64,000 nucleotides of DNA from Hydractinia symbiolongicarpus (Eukaryota > Cnidaria > Hydrozoa > Anthoathecata > Hydractiniidae). Within the stretch, counting starts at the first letter, position 1. Each line of letters opens with the position of its first letter. Position numbers and translations under genes: made by a program. The DNA lies in assembly GCF_029227915.1 (NCBI RefSeq), contig NC_079886.1, positions 27,816,501 through 27,880,500 on the forward strand. The letters run 5' to 3'. Positions 25,301 through 36,853 of this stretch are shown one piece after another. Under the pieces are notes generated by a model that saw only the letters and a list, made by a program, of their open reading frames with translations, had not been told where the DNA came from and searched no databases.

Positions 25301-26657
25301 CCGGGATATACGGGAAAGCGCGGGTTTTCGTTTGCCGGCGATTAAATTCCTATTATTCAGCGTCTCATCAAAAATGAAATCATTTTTGAAAACTACAAGT
25401 GTCATGCGTTTTAGTGGTGAAAATATAATTTAAAGAATCGTTCGGGAAATGAGTTTACTTCCTGCGTACTTTCTTTGTATACTTTTGACTATACGGGCCG
25501 GTTCCGGGATTTAGGGGAAATCGCGGGTTTTCGTTTGCCGGAGATTAAACTCCTTTTATTCAGCGTCTCATCAAAAATGAAATCATTTTTGAAAACTACA
25601 AGTCTCATGCGTTTTAGTGGTGAAAAAATAATTTAAAGAATCCTTCGGGAAATGAGTTTACTCCCTGGGTACTTTCTTTTTATACATTCGACTATACGGG
25701 CCACGCCCGGGACTTACGGGAAATGGCGGGTTTTTGTTTGCCGGCGATTAAACTTCTTTTATTCAGCGTCTCATCAAAAACGAAATTATTTTTAAAAACT
25801 ACAAGTCTCATGCGTTTTAGTGGTGAAAAATAATTTAAGGAATCGTTCGGGAAATGAGTTTACTCCCTGCGTACTTTCTTTGTATACTTTTCACTATACG
25901 GGCCGAGTCTGGGATTTACGGGAAATCGCGGGTTTTCGTTTGCCGGAGATTAAACTCCTTTTATTCAGCGTCTCATCAAGAATGAAATCGTTTTTGAAAA
26001 CTACAAGTCTTATGCGTTTTAGTGGTATAAAATTAATTTAAAAAATCGTTCGGGAAATGAGTTTATTCCCAGTTTACTTTCTTTCTATACATTCGACTAT
26101 ACGGGTCAAGCCCGGGATTTACGGGAACTCCCGGGTTTTCGTTTGCCGGCGATTAAACTCCTTTTATTCAGCGTCTCATCAAAAATGAAATCATTTTTGA
26201 AAACTACAAGTCTCATGCGTGTTAGTGGTGAAAAAATAATTTAAAAAATCGTTCGGAAAATGAGTTTACACCCTGGGTACTTTCTTTGTATACATTCGAC
26301 TATACGGGCCGAGTCCGGAATATACGGGAAAGCGCGGGTTTTCGTTTGCCGCCGACTAAACTCCTTTTATTCAGCGTCTCATCAAAAAAAAAATCAGTTT
26401 TGAAAACTACAAGTCTCATGCGTTTTAGTGGTGAAAAAATAATTTAAAGAATCGTTCGGGAAATGAGTTTACTCCCTGGGTACTTTCTTTGCATACTTTT
26501 GACTATACGGGCCGAGTCCGGGATTTACGGGAAATCGCGGGTTTTCGTTTGCCGGCGATTAAGCTCCTTTTATTCAGCGTCTCATCAAAAATGAAATCAT
26601 TTTTGAAAACTACAAGTCTCATGCGTTTTAGTGGTAAAAAAATAATTTAAAAAATCG
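22316..26657 (+). repeat. 3,041-bp-spaced segmental duplication cut by the inversion junction
   Basis: Bases 22,316 to about 23,615 correspond to 25,357-26,657 at offset 3,041. The strongest marker is an aberrant A-run replacing the dyad's left arm at 23,341 (nine A) and 26,382 (ten A). 'gtccggaatatacggg' and 'tataaaattaattt' are also shared. The material between (23.6-25.36 kb) contains an inner 1,217-bp hexamer, with 'tatacggccgag' at 24,071 and 25,288. The second copy stops exactly where orientation reverses, at the base equivalent to 23,615. Confidence 0.85.
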
Positions 26658-26966
26658 GCGGCAAACGAAAACCCGGGAGTTCCCGTAAATCCCGGGCTTG
26701 ACCCGTATAGTCGAATGTATAGAAAGAAAGTAAACTGGGAATAAACTCATTTCCCGAACGATTTTTTAAATTAATTTTATACCACTAAAACGCATAAGAC
26801 TTGTAGTTTTCAAAAACGATTTCATTCTTGATGAGACGCTGAATAAAAGGAGTTTAATCTCCGGCAAACGAAAACCCGCGATTTCCCGTAAATCCCAGAC
26901 TCGGCCCGTATAGTGAAAAGTATACAAAGAAAGTACGCAGGGAGTAAACTCATTTCCCGAACGATT
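25841..26966. repeat. Perfect 306-bp inverted repeat around the orientation switch
   Basis: The arm 25,841-26,146 is the exact reverse complement of 26,661-26,966 by direct reading. It includes features private to this spot, such as 'ttattcccagtttac' at about 26,063 (other copies read 'ttattcgcag') and 'acttttcactatac'. The spacer is about 500 bp of ordinary forward units. Beyond 26,966 matching drops at once: one substitution and one T-length change within 20 bp, then several more differences in the next unit, though the order of unit types still mirrors the left arm for about three more units. Confidence 0.9.
26653..26666. other. Head-to-head orientation switch of the satellite
   Basis: Forward sequence 'aatttaaaaaatcg' runs to 26,657 and reverse-oriented 'cggcaaacgaaaac' follows from 26,659. 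The bases 'aatcg' (26,653-26,657) fit both the forward context (aaatcgttcgg) and the reverse context (taatcgccggc), so the join has about 5 bp of microhomology. Base 26,658 is G where the reverse consensus has C. Upstream all units read +, downstream all read -. Confidence 0.95.
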
Positions 26967-27845
26967 CTTTAAATTATTTTTTCACCACTAAAACGCATGA
27001 GACTTGTAGTTTTTAAAAATAATTTCATTTTTGATGAGACGCTGAATAAAAGAAGTTTAATCGCCGGCAAACGAAAACCCGCGATTTCCCGTAAATCCCG
27101 GGCTTGGCCCGTATAGTCGAATGTATACAAAGAAAGTACCCAGGGAGTAAACTCATTTCCCGAACGATTTTTTAAATTATTTTTTCACCACTAAAACGCA
27201 TGAGACTTGTAGTTTTCAAAAATGATTTCATTTTTGATGAGACGCTGAATAAAAGGAGTTTAATCGCCGGCAAACGAAAACCCGCGATTTCCCCTAAATC
27301 CCGCAACCGGCCCGTATAGTCAAAAGTATACAAAGAAAGTACGCAGGGAGTAAACTCATTTCCCGAACGATTCTTTAAATTATAATTTCACCAATAAAAC
27401 GCATGACACTTGTAGTTTTCAAAAATGATTTCATTTTTGATGAGACGCTGAATAAAAGAAGTTTAATCGCCGGCAAACGAAAACCCGCGATTTCCCGTAA
27501 ATCCCGGGCTTGGCCCGTATAGTCGAATGTGTACAAAGAAAGTACCCAGGGAGTAAACTCATTTCCCGAAGGATTCTTTAAATTATTTTTTCACCACTAA
27601 AACGCATGAGACTTGTAGTTTTCAAAAATAATTTCATTTTTGATGAGACGCTGAATAAAAGAAGTTTAATCGCCGGCAAACAAAAACCCGCGATTTCCCG
27701 TAAATCCCGGGCTTGGCCCGTATAGTCGAATGTATACAAAGAAAGAAAACGCATAAGAATTGTAGTTTTCAAAACTGATTTCATTTTTGATGAGACGCTG
27801 AATAAAGGGAGTTTAATCTCCTGCAAACGAAAACCCGCGATTTAC
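26967..27845 (-). repeat. Reverse arm next to the switch
   Basis: About four units. Read on the - strand away from the switch, the types are ccaagccc with 'ttatttttaaaaac', then 'ccggttgcgggatttagggg', then ccaagccc units. The first three correspond in type and order to the left arm read backwards, at lower identity than the 306-bp core. The segment includes a private 'cgaatgtgtac' near 27,526 and ends at the 147-bp truncated unit. Confidence 0.75.
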
Positions 27846-27867
27846 CCTAAATCCTGGAACCGGCCGG
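27721..27867 (-). repeat. Truncated 147-bp monomer
   Basis: Reverse landmarks 'tatagtcg' lie at 27,721 and 27,868, only 147 bp apart. 'caaagaaag' passes directly into 'aaaacgcataag' at 27,745/27,746, a deletion of about 56 bp that removes the 'gttcgggaaatgag' region and the A/T stretch while keeping the dyad and GC block. The deletion also fuses frames into an odd 82-codon open frame, which is not a gene. Confidence 0.9.
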
Positions 27868-30800
27868 TATAGTCGAATGTATACAAAGAAAGTACGCAGG
27901 GAGTAAACTCATTTCCCGAACGATTCTTTAACTTATATTTTCACCACTAAAACGCATAAGACTTGTAGTTTTCAAAAGTGGTTTCATTTTTGATGAGACG
28001 CTGAATAAAAGAAGTTTAATCGCCGGCAAACGAAAACCCGCGATTTCCCGTAAATCCCGGGCTTGGCCCGTATAGTCGAATGTATACAAAGAAAGTACCC
28101 AGGGAGTAAACTCATTTCCCAAACGATTTTTTAAATTATTTTTTTACCACTAAAACGCATGAGACTTGTAGTTTTCAAAAATGATTTCATTTTTGATGAG
28201 ACGCTGAATAAAAGGAGTTTAATCGCCGACAAACGAAAACCCGCGATTTCCCGTAAATCCCGGACTCGGCCGGTATAGTCAAAAGTATTCAAAGAAAGTA
28301 CCCAGGGAATAAACTCATTTGCCGAACGATTTTTTAAATTATTTTTTTACCACTAAGACGCATGAGACTTGTAGTTTTCAAATATGATTTCATTTTTGAT
28401 GAGACGCTGAATAAAAGGAGTTTAATCACCGGCAAACGAAAACCCGCGATTTCCCGTAAGTTCCGGGCTTGGCCCGTATAGTCGAATGTATACAAAGAAA
28501 GTACCCAGGGAGTAAACTCATTTCCCGAAGGATTCTTTAAATTATTTTTTCACCACTAAAACGCATGAGACTTGTAGTTTTCAAAAATAATTTCATTTTT
28601 GATGAGACGCTGAATAAAAGAAGTTTAGTCGCCGGCAAACGAAAACCCGCGATTTCCCGTAAATCCCGGGCTTGGCCCGTATTGTCGAATGTATACAAAG
28701 AAAGTACCCAGGGAGTAAACTCATTTCCCGAACGATTTTTTAAATTATTTTTTTACCACTAAGACGCATGAGACTTGTAGTTTTCAAATATGATTTCATT
28801 TTTGATGAGACGCTGAATAAAAGAAGTTTAATTGCCGGCAAACGAAAACCCGCGATTTCCCGTAAATCCCGGGCTTGGCCCGTATAGTCGAATGTATACA
28901 AAGAAAGTACCCAGGGAGTAAACTCATTTCCCGAACGATTTTTTAAATTATTTTTTTACAACTAAAACGCATGAGACTTGTAGTTTTCAAAAATGATTTC
29001 ATTTTTGATGAGACGCTGAATAAAAGGAGTTTAATCGCCGGCAAACGAAAACCCGCGATTTCCCGTAAATCCCGGACTCGGCCCGTATAGTCAAAAGTAT
29101 TCAAAGAAAGTACCCAGGGAGTAAACTCATTTGCCGAACGATTTTTTAAATTATTTTTTTACCACTAAGACGCATGAGACTTGTAGTTTTCAAATATGAT
29201 TTCATTTTTGATGAGACGCTGAATAAAAGGAGTTTAATCGCCGGCAAACGAAAACCCGCGATTTCCCGCAAGTCCCGGGCTTGGCCCGTATAGTCGAATG
29301 TATACAAAGAAAGTACCCAGGGAGTAAACTCATTTCCCGAAGGATGCTTTAAATTATTTTTTCACCACTAAAACGCATGAGACTTGTAGTTTTTAAAAAT
29401 AATTTCATTTTTGATGAGACGCTGAATAAAAGAAGTTTAATCGCCGGCAAACGAAAACCCGCGATTTCCCGTAAATCCCGGGCTTGGCCCGTATAGTCGA
29501 ATGTATACAAAGAAAGTACCCAGGGAGTAAACTCATTTCCCGAACGATTTTTTAAATTATTTTTTTACCACTAAGACGCATGAGACTTGTAGTTTTCAAA
29601 TATGATTTCATTTTTGATGAGACGCTGAATAAAAGAAGTTTAATCGCCGGCAAACGAAAACCCGCGATTTCCCGTAAATCCCGGGCTTGGCCCGTATAGT
29701 CGAATGTATACAAAGAAAGTACCCAGGGAGTAAACTCATTTCCCGAACGATTTTTTAAATTATTTTTTACCACTAAGACGCATGAGACTTGTAGTTTTCA
29801 AATATGATTTCATTTTTGATGAGACGCTGAATAAAGGGAGTTTAATCTCCTGCAAACGAAAACCCGCGATTTACCCTAAATCCTGGAACCGGCCGGTATA
29901 GTCGAATGTATACAAAGAAAGTACGCAGGGAGTAAACTCATTTCCCGAACGATTCTTTAACTTATATTTTCACCACTAAAACGCATGAGACTTGTAGTTT
30001 TCAAAAGTGGTTTCATTTTTGATGAGACGCTGAATAAAAGAAGTTTAATCGCCGGCAAACGAAAACCCGCGATTTCCCGTAAATCCCGGGCTTGGCCCGT
30101 ATAGTCGAATGTATACAAAGAAAGTACCCAGGGAGTAAACTCATTTCCCAAACGATTTTTTAAATTATTTTTTTACCACTAAAACGCATGAGACTTGTAG
30201 TTTTCAAAAATGATTTCATTTTTGATGAGACGCTGAATAAAAGGAGTTTAATCGCCGGCAAACGAAAACCCGCGATTTCCCGTAAATCCCGGACTCGGCC
30301 CGTATAGTCAAAAGTATTCAAAGAAAGTACCCAGGGAGTAAACTCATTTGCCGAACGATTTTTTAAATTATTTTTTTACCACTAAGACGCATGAGACTTG
30401 TAGTTTTCAAATATGATTTCATTTTTGATGAGACGCTGAATAAAAGGAGTTTAATCGCCGGCAAACGAAAACCCGCGATTTCCCGTAAGTCCCGGGCTTG
30501 GCCCGTATAGTCGAATGTATACAAAGAAAGTACCCAGGGAGTAAACTCATTTCCCGAACGATTTTTTAAATTATTTTTTTACAACTAAAACGCATGAGAC
30601 TTGTAGTTTTCAAAAATGATTTCATTTTTGATGAGACGCTGAATAAAAGGAGTTTAATCGCCGGCAAACGAAAACCCGCGATTTCCCGTAAATCCCGGAC
30701 TCGGCCCGTATAGTCAAAAGTATTCAAAGAAAGTACCCAGGGAGTAAACTCATTTGCCGAACGATTTTTTAAATTATTTTTTTACCACTAAGACGCATGA

Positions 30801-33480
30801 GACTTGTAGTTTTCAAATATGATTTCATTTTTGATGAGACGCTGAATAAAAGGAGTTTAATCGCCGGCAAACGAAAACCCGCGATTTCCCGCAAGTCCCG
30901 GGCTTGGCCCGTATAGTCGAATGTATACAAAGAAAGTACCCAGGGAGTAAACTCATTTCCCGAACGATTTTTTAAATTATTTTTTTACCACTAAGACGCA
31001 TGAGACTTGTAGTTTTCAAATATGATTTCATTTTTGATGAGACGCTGAATAAAAGAAGTTTAATCGCCGGCAAACGAAAACCCGCGATTTCCCGTAAATC
31101 CCGGGCTTGGCCCGTATAGTCGAATGTATACAAAGAAAGTACCCAGGGAGTAAACTCATTTCCCGAACGATTTTTTAAATTATTTTTTACCACTAAGACG
31201 CATGAGACTTGTAGTTTTCAAATATGATTTCATTTTTGATGAGACGCTGAATAAAGGGAGTTTAATCTCCTGCAAACGAAAACCCGCGATTTACCCTAAA
31301 TCCTGGAACCGGCCGGTATAGTCGAATGTATACAAAGAAAGTACGCAGGGAGTAAACTCATTTCCCGAACGATTCTTTAACTTATATTTTCACCACTAAA
31401 ACGCATGAGACTTGTAGTTTTCAAAAGTGGTTTCATTTTTGATGAGACGCTGAATAAAAGAAGTTTAATCGCCGGCAAACGAAAACCCGCGATTTCCCGT
31501 AAATCCCGGGCTTGGCCCGTATAGTCGAATGTATACAAAGAAAGTACCCAGGGAGTAAACTCATTTCCCAAACGATTTTTTAAATTATTTTTTTACCACT
31601 AAAACGCATGAGACTTGTAGTTTTCAAAAATGATTTTATTTTTGATGAGACGCTGAATAAAAGGAGTTTAATCGCCGGCAAACGAAAACCCGCGATTTCC
31701 CGTAAATCCCGGACTCGGCCCGTATAGTCAAAAGTATTCAAAGAAAGTACCCAGGGAGTAAACTCATTTGCCGAACGATTTTTTAAATTATTTTTTTACC
31801 ACTAAGACGCATGAGACTTGTAGTTTTCAAATATGATTTCATTTTTGATGAGACGCTGAATAAAAGGAGTTTAATCGCCGGCAAACGAAAACCCGCGATT
31901 TCCCGTAAGTCCCGGGCTTGGCCCGTATAGTCGAATGTATACAAAGAAAGTACCCAGGGAGTAAACTCATTTCCCGAAGGATTCTTTAAATTATTTTTTC
32001 ACCACTAAAACGCATGAGACTTGTAGTTTTCAAAAATAATTTCATTTTTGATGAGACGCTGAATAAAAGAAGTTTAGTCGCCGGCAAACGAAAACCCGCG
32101 ATTTCCCGTAAATCCCGGGCTTGGCCCGTATTTTCGAATGTATACAAAGAAAGTACCCAGGGAGTAAACTCATTTCCCGAACGATTTTTTAAATTATTTT
32201 TTTACCACTAAGACGCATGAGACTTGTAGTTTTCAAATATGATTTCATTTTTGATGAGACGCTGAATAAAAGAAGTTTAATTGCCGGCAAACGAAAACCC
32301 GCGATTTCCCGTAAATCCCGGGCTTGGCCCGTATAGTCGAATGTATACAAAGAAAGTACCCAGGGAGTAAACTCATTTCCCGAACGATTTTTTAAATTAT
32401 TTTTTTACAACTAAAACGCATGAGACTTGTAGTTTTCAAAAATGATTTCATTTTTGATGAGACGCTGAATAAAAGGAGTTTAATCGCCGGCAAACGAAAA
32501 CCCGCGATTTCCCGTAAATCCCGGACTCGGCCCGTATAGTCAAAAGTATTCAAAGAAAGTACCCAGGGAGTAAACTCATTTGCCGAACGATTTTTTAAAT
32601 TATTTTTTTACCACTAAGACGCATGAGACTTGTAGTTTTCAAATATGATTTCATTTTTGATGAGACGCTGAATAAAAGGAGTTTAATCGCCGGCAAACGA
32701 AAACCCGCGATTTCCCGCAAGTCCCGGGCTTGGCCCGTATAGTCGAATGTATACAAAGAAAGTACCCAGGGAGTAAACTCATTTCCCGAACGATTTTTTA
32801 AATTATTTTTTTACCACTAAGACGCATGAGACTTGTAGTTTTCAAATATGATTTCATTTTTGATGAGACGCTGAATAAAAGGAGTTTAATCGCCGGCAAA
32901 CGAAAACCAGCGATTTCCCGCAAGTCCCGGGCTTGGCCCGTATAGTCGAATGTATACAAAGAAAGTACCCAGGGAGTAAACTCATTTCCCGAAGGATTCT
33001 TTAAATTATTTTTTCACCACTAAAACGCATGAGACTTGTAGTTTTCAAAAATAATTTCATTTTTGATGAGACGCTGAATAAAAGAAGTTTAATCGCCGGC
33101 AAACGAAAACCCGCGATTTCCCGTAAATCCCGGGCTTGGCCCGTATAGTCGAATGTATACAAAGAAAGTACCCAGGGAGTAAACTCATTTCCCGAACGAT
33201 TTTTTAAATTATTTTTTTACCACTAAGACGCATGAGACTTGTAGTTTTCAAATATGATTTCATTTTTGATGAGACGCTGAATAAAAGAAGTTTAATCGCC
33301 GGCAAACGAAAACCCGCGATTTCCCGTAAATCCCGGGCTTGGCCCGTATAGTCGAATGTATACAAAGAAAGTACCCAGGGAGTAAACTCATTTCCCGAAC
33401 GATTTTTTAAATTATTTTTTACCACTAAGACGCATGAGACTTGTAGTTTTCAAATATGATTTCATTTTTGATGAGACGCT
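27846..33480 (-). repeat. 3,449-bp 17-mer with an inner 1,420-bp spacing
   Basis: Offset 3,449 links segments from about 27,850 to segments from about 31,300; 'acaactaaaacgc' is at 28,958 and 32,407. One extra unit inserted near 32,790-32,990 shifts later matches to 3,652. Inside, about 29,480-30,557 matches 30,900-31,977 at offset 1,420, with 'tcctggaacc' at 29,881 and 31,301. 'tcctggaac' also occurs at 27,852 and 33,736. The edges are approximate. Confidence 0.8.
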
Positions 33481-36400
33481 GAATAAAAGGAGTTTAATCG
33501 CCGGCAAACGAAAACCCGCGATTTCCCGTAAATCCCGGACTCGGCCGGTATAGTCAAAAGTATACAAAGAAAGTACCCAGGGAGTAAACTCATTTCCCGA
33601 ACGATTCTTTAAATCATTTTTCCACCACTAAAACGCATAAGAATTGTAGTTTTCAAAATTGATTTCATTTTTGATGAGACGCTGAATAAAGGGAGTTTAA
33701 TCTCCGGCAAACGAAAACCCGCGATTTACCCTAAATCCTGGAACCGGCCGGTATAGTCGAATGTATACAAAGAAAGTACGCAGGGAGTAAACTCATTTCC
33801 CGAACGATTTTTTAACTTATATTTTCACCACTAAAACGCATGAGACTTGTAGTTTTTAAAAATGGTTTCATTTTTGATGAGACGCTGAATAAAAGAAGTT
33901 TAATCGCCGGCAAACGAAAACCTGCGATTTCATGTAAATCCCGGGCTTGGCCCGTATAGTCGAATGTATACAAAGAAAGTACCCAGGGAGTAAACTCATT
34001 TCCCGAACGATTTTTTAAATTATTTTTTTACCACTAAAACGCATGAGACTTGTAGTTTTCAAAAATGATTTCATTTTTGATGAGACGCTGAATAAAAGGA
34101 GTTTAATCGCCGGCAAACGAAAACCCGCAATTTCCAGTAAATCCCGGACTCGACCCGTATAGTCAAAAGTATTCAAAGAAAGTACCCAGGGAGTAAACTC
34201 ATTACCCGAACGATTTTTTAAATTATTTCTTCACCACTAAAACGCATGAGACTTGTAGTTTTTAAATATAATTTCGTTTTTGATGACACGCTGAATAAAA
34301 GAAGTTTAATCGCCGGCAAACGAAAACCTGCGATTTCATGTAAATCCCGGGCTTGGCCCGTATAGTCAAATGTATACAAAGAAAGTACCCAGGGAGTAAA
34401 CTCATTTCCCGATCGATTTTTTAAATTATTTTTTTACCACTAAAACGCATGAGACTTGTAGTTTTCAAAAATGATTTCATTTTTGATGAGACGCTGAATA
34501 AAAGGAGTTTAATCGCCGGCAAACGAAAACCCGCAATTTCCAGTAAATCCCGGACTCGACCCGTATAGTCAAAAGTATTCAAAGAAAGTACCCAGGGAGT
34601 AAACTCATTACCCGAACGATTTTTTAAATTATTTCTTCACCACTAAAACGCATGAGACTTGTAGTTTTTAAATATAATTTCCTTTTTGATGACACGCTGA
34701 ATAAAAGAAGTTTAATCGCCGGCAAACAAAAACCCGCCATTTCCCGTAAGTCCCGGGCTTGGCCCGTATAGGCGAATATATACAAAGAAAGTACCCAGGG
34801 AGTAAACTCATTTCCCGAAGGATTCTTTAAATTATTTTTTCACCACTAAAACGCGTGAGACTTGTAGTTTTCAAAAATGATTTCATTTTTGATGAGACGC
34901 TGAATAAAAGGAGTTTAATCTCCGGCAAACGAAAACCCGCGATTTCCCCTAAATCCCGGAACCGGCCCGTATAGTCAAAAGTATACAAAGAAAGTACGCA
35001 GGGAGTAAACTCATTTCCCGAACGATTCTTTAACTTATATTTTCACCACTAAAACGCATGAGACTTGTATTTTCAAAAATGGTTTTATTTTTGATGAGAC
35101 GCTGAATAAAAGAAGTTTAATCGCCGGCAAACGAAAACCCGCGATTTCCCGTAAATCCCGGGCTTGGCCCGTATAGTCGAATGTATACAAAGAAAGTACC
35201 CAGGGAGTAAACTCATTTCCCGAACGATTTTTTAAATTATTTTTTTACCACTAAAACGCATGAGACTTGTAGTTTTCAAAAATGATTTCATTTTGATGAG
35301 ACGCTGAATAAAAGGAGTTTAATCGCCGGCAAACGAAAACCCGCGATTTCCCGTAAATCCCGGACTCGGCCCGTATAGTCAAAAGTATTCAAAGAAAGTA
35401 CCCAGGGAGTAAACTCATTACCCGAACGATTTTTTAAATTATTTCTTCACCACTAAAACGCATGAGACTTGTAGTTTTTAAATATAATTTCGTTTTTGAT
35501 GAGACGCTGAATAAAAGAAGTTTAATCGCCGGCAAACAAAAACCCGCCATTTCCCGTAAGTCCCGGGCTTGGCCCGTATCGGCGAATGTATACAAAGAAA
35601 GTACCCAGGGAGTAAACTCATTTCCCGAAGGATTCTTTAAATTATTTTTTCACCACTAAAACGCATGAGACTTGTAGTTTTCAAAATTGATTTCATTTTT
35701 GATGAGACGCTGAATAAAAGGAGTTTAATCTCCGGCAAACGAAAACCCGCGATTTCCCCTAAATCCCGGAACCGGCCCGTATAGTCAAAAGTATACAAAG
35801 AAAGTACGCAGGGAGTAAACTCATTTCCCGAACGATTCTTTAAATTGTATTTTCACCACTAAAACGCATGACACTTGTAGTTTTCAAAAATGATTTCATT
35901 TTTGATGAGACGCTGAATAAAAGGAGTTTAATCGCCGGCAAACGAAAACCCGCGCTTTCCCGTATATCCCGGACTCGGCCCGTATAGTCGAATGTATACA
36001 AAGAAAGTACCCAGGGAGTAAACTCATTTTCCGAACGATTTTTTAAATTATTTTTTCACCACTAAAACGCATGAGACTTGTAGTTTTCAAAAATGATTTC
36101 ATTTTTGATGAGACGCTGAATAAAAGGAGTTTAATCTCCGGCAAACGAAAACCCGCGATTTCCCGTAAATCCCAGACTCGGCCCGTATAGTCAAATGTAT
36201 ACAAAGAAAGTACGCAGGGAGTAAACTCATTTCCCGAACGATTCTGTAAATTATTTTTCACCACTAAAACGCATGAGACTTGTAGTTTTCAAAAATAATT
36301 TCATTTTTGATGAGACGCTGAATAAAAGAAGTTTAAACGCCGGCAAACGAAAACCCACGATTTACCCTAAATCCCGGAACCGGCTGGTATAGTCGAATGT

Positions 36401-36853
36401 ATACAAAGAAAGTACGCAGGGAATAAACTCATTTTGCCGAACGATTCCTTAAATTATATTTTCACCACTAAAACGCATGAGTGTTGTAGTTTTCAAAAAT
36501 GATTTCATTTTTGATGAGACGCTGAATAAAAGAAGTTTAATCGCCGGCAAACGAAAACCCGCGATTTCCCGTAATTCCCGTGCTTGGCCCGTATAGTCGA
36601 ATGTATACAAAGAAAGTACCCAGGGAGTAAACTCATTTCCCGAACGATTTTTTAAATTATTTTTTTACCACTAAGACGCATGAGACTTGTAGTTTTCAAA
36701 TATGATTTCATTTTTGATGAGACGCTGAATAAAAGGAGTTTAATCGCCGGCAAACGAAACCCGCGATTTCCCGTAAATCCCGGACTCGGCCCGTATAGTC
36801 AAAAGTATACAAAGAAAGTACCCAGGGAGTAAACTCATTTCCCGAACGATTCT
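33481..36853 (-). repeat. Mixed reverse block with a 406-bp dimer
   Basis: 'cctgcgatttcatg' at 33,921 and 34,327 marks a dimer duplication; 'tcattacccgaacg' (about 34,200, 34,606, 35,417) and 'gatgacacgctg' (about 34,282, 34,687) continue it with decay. Near 35,461-35,640 and 34,730 the units carry 'cgccatttcccgtaag', the reverse of the 'cttacgggaaatggcg' forward units of 16-26 kb. The block also contains a 'gcgctttcccgtatatcc' unit at about 35,954. Confidence 0.75.

Larger units (their letters stand above)
1..26657 (+). repeat. Satellite array, forward arm (about 203-bp units)
   Basis: About 131 head-to-tail units in which 'gactatac' recurs every 202-203 bp (for example at 2, 205, 407, 610). 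Every part of the arm can be assigned to this unit and no foreign sequence was seen. Units fall into recognisable variants that differ mainly in the GC-rich stretch after 'gactatac' (ccaagccc, cgagtccg, tcaagccc, cggttccg) and in the stretch before it (cctgggtac, cctgcgtac, ccagtttac). Runs of variants repeat in the same order and form higher-order repeats. No coding role is suggested. A satellite of this scale is typical of eukaryotic heterochromatin; centromeric function is only an inference. Confidence 0.98.

Noticed and set aside
26151-26660. Mobile element at the orientation switch
   Set aside because: The spacer between the inverted arms is ordinary forward satellite; no target-site duplication, terminal repeat of an element, or coding sequence is present.
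27578-27826. 82-codon open frame unlike the others
   Set aside because: It is created by the 56-bp deletion that makes the 147-bp truncated unit; both halves are satellite.
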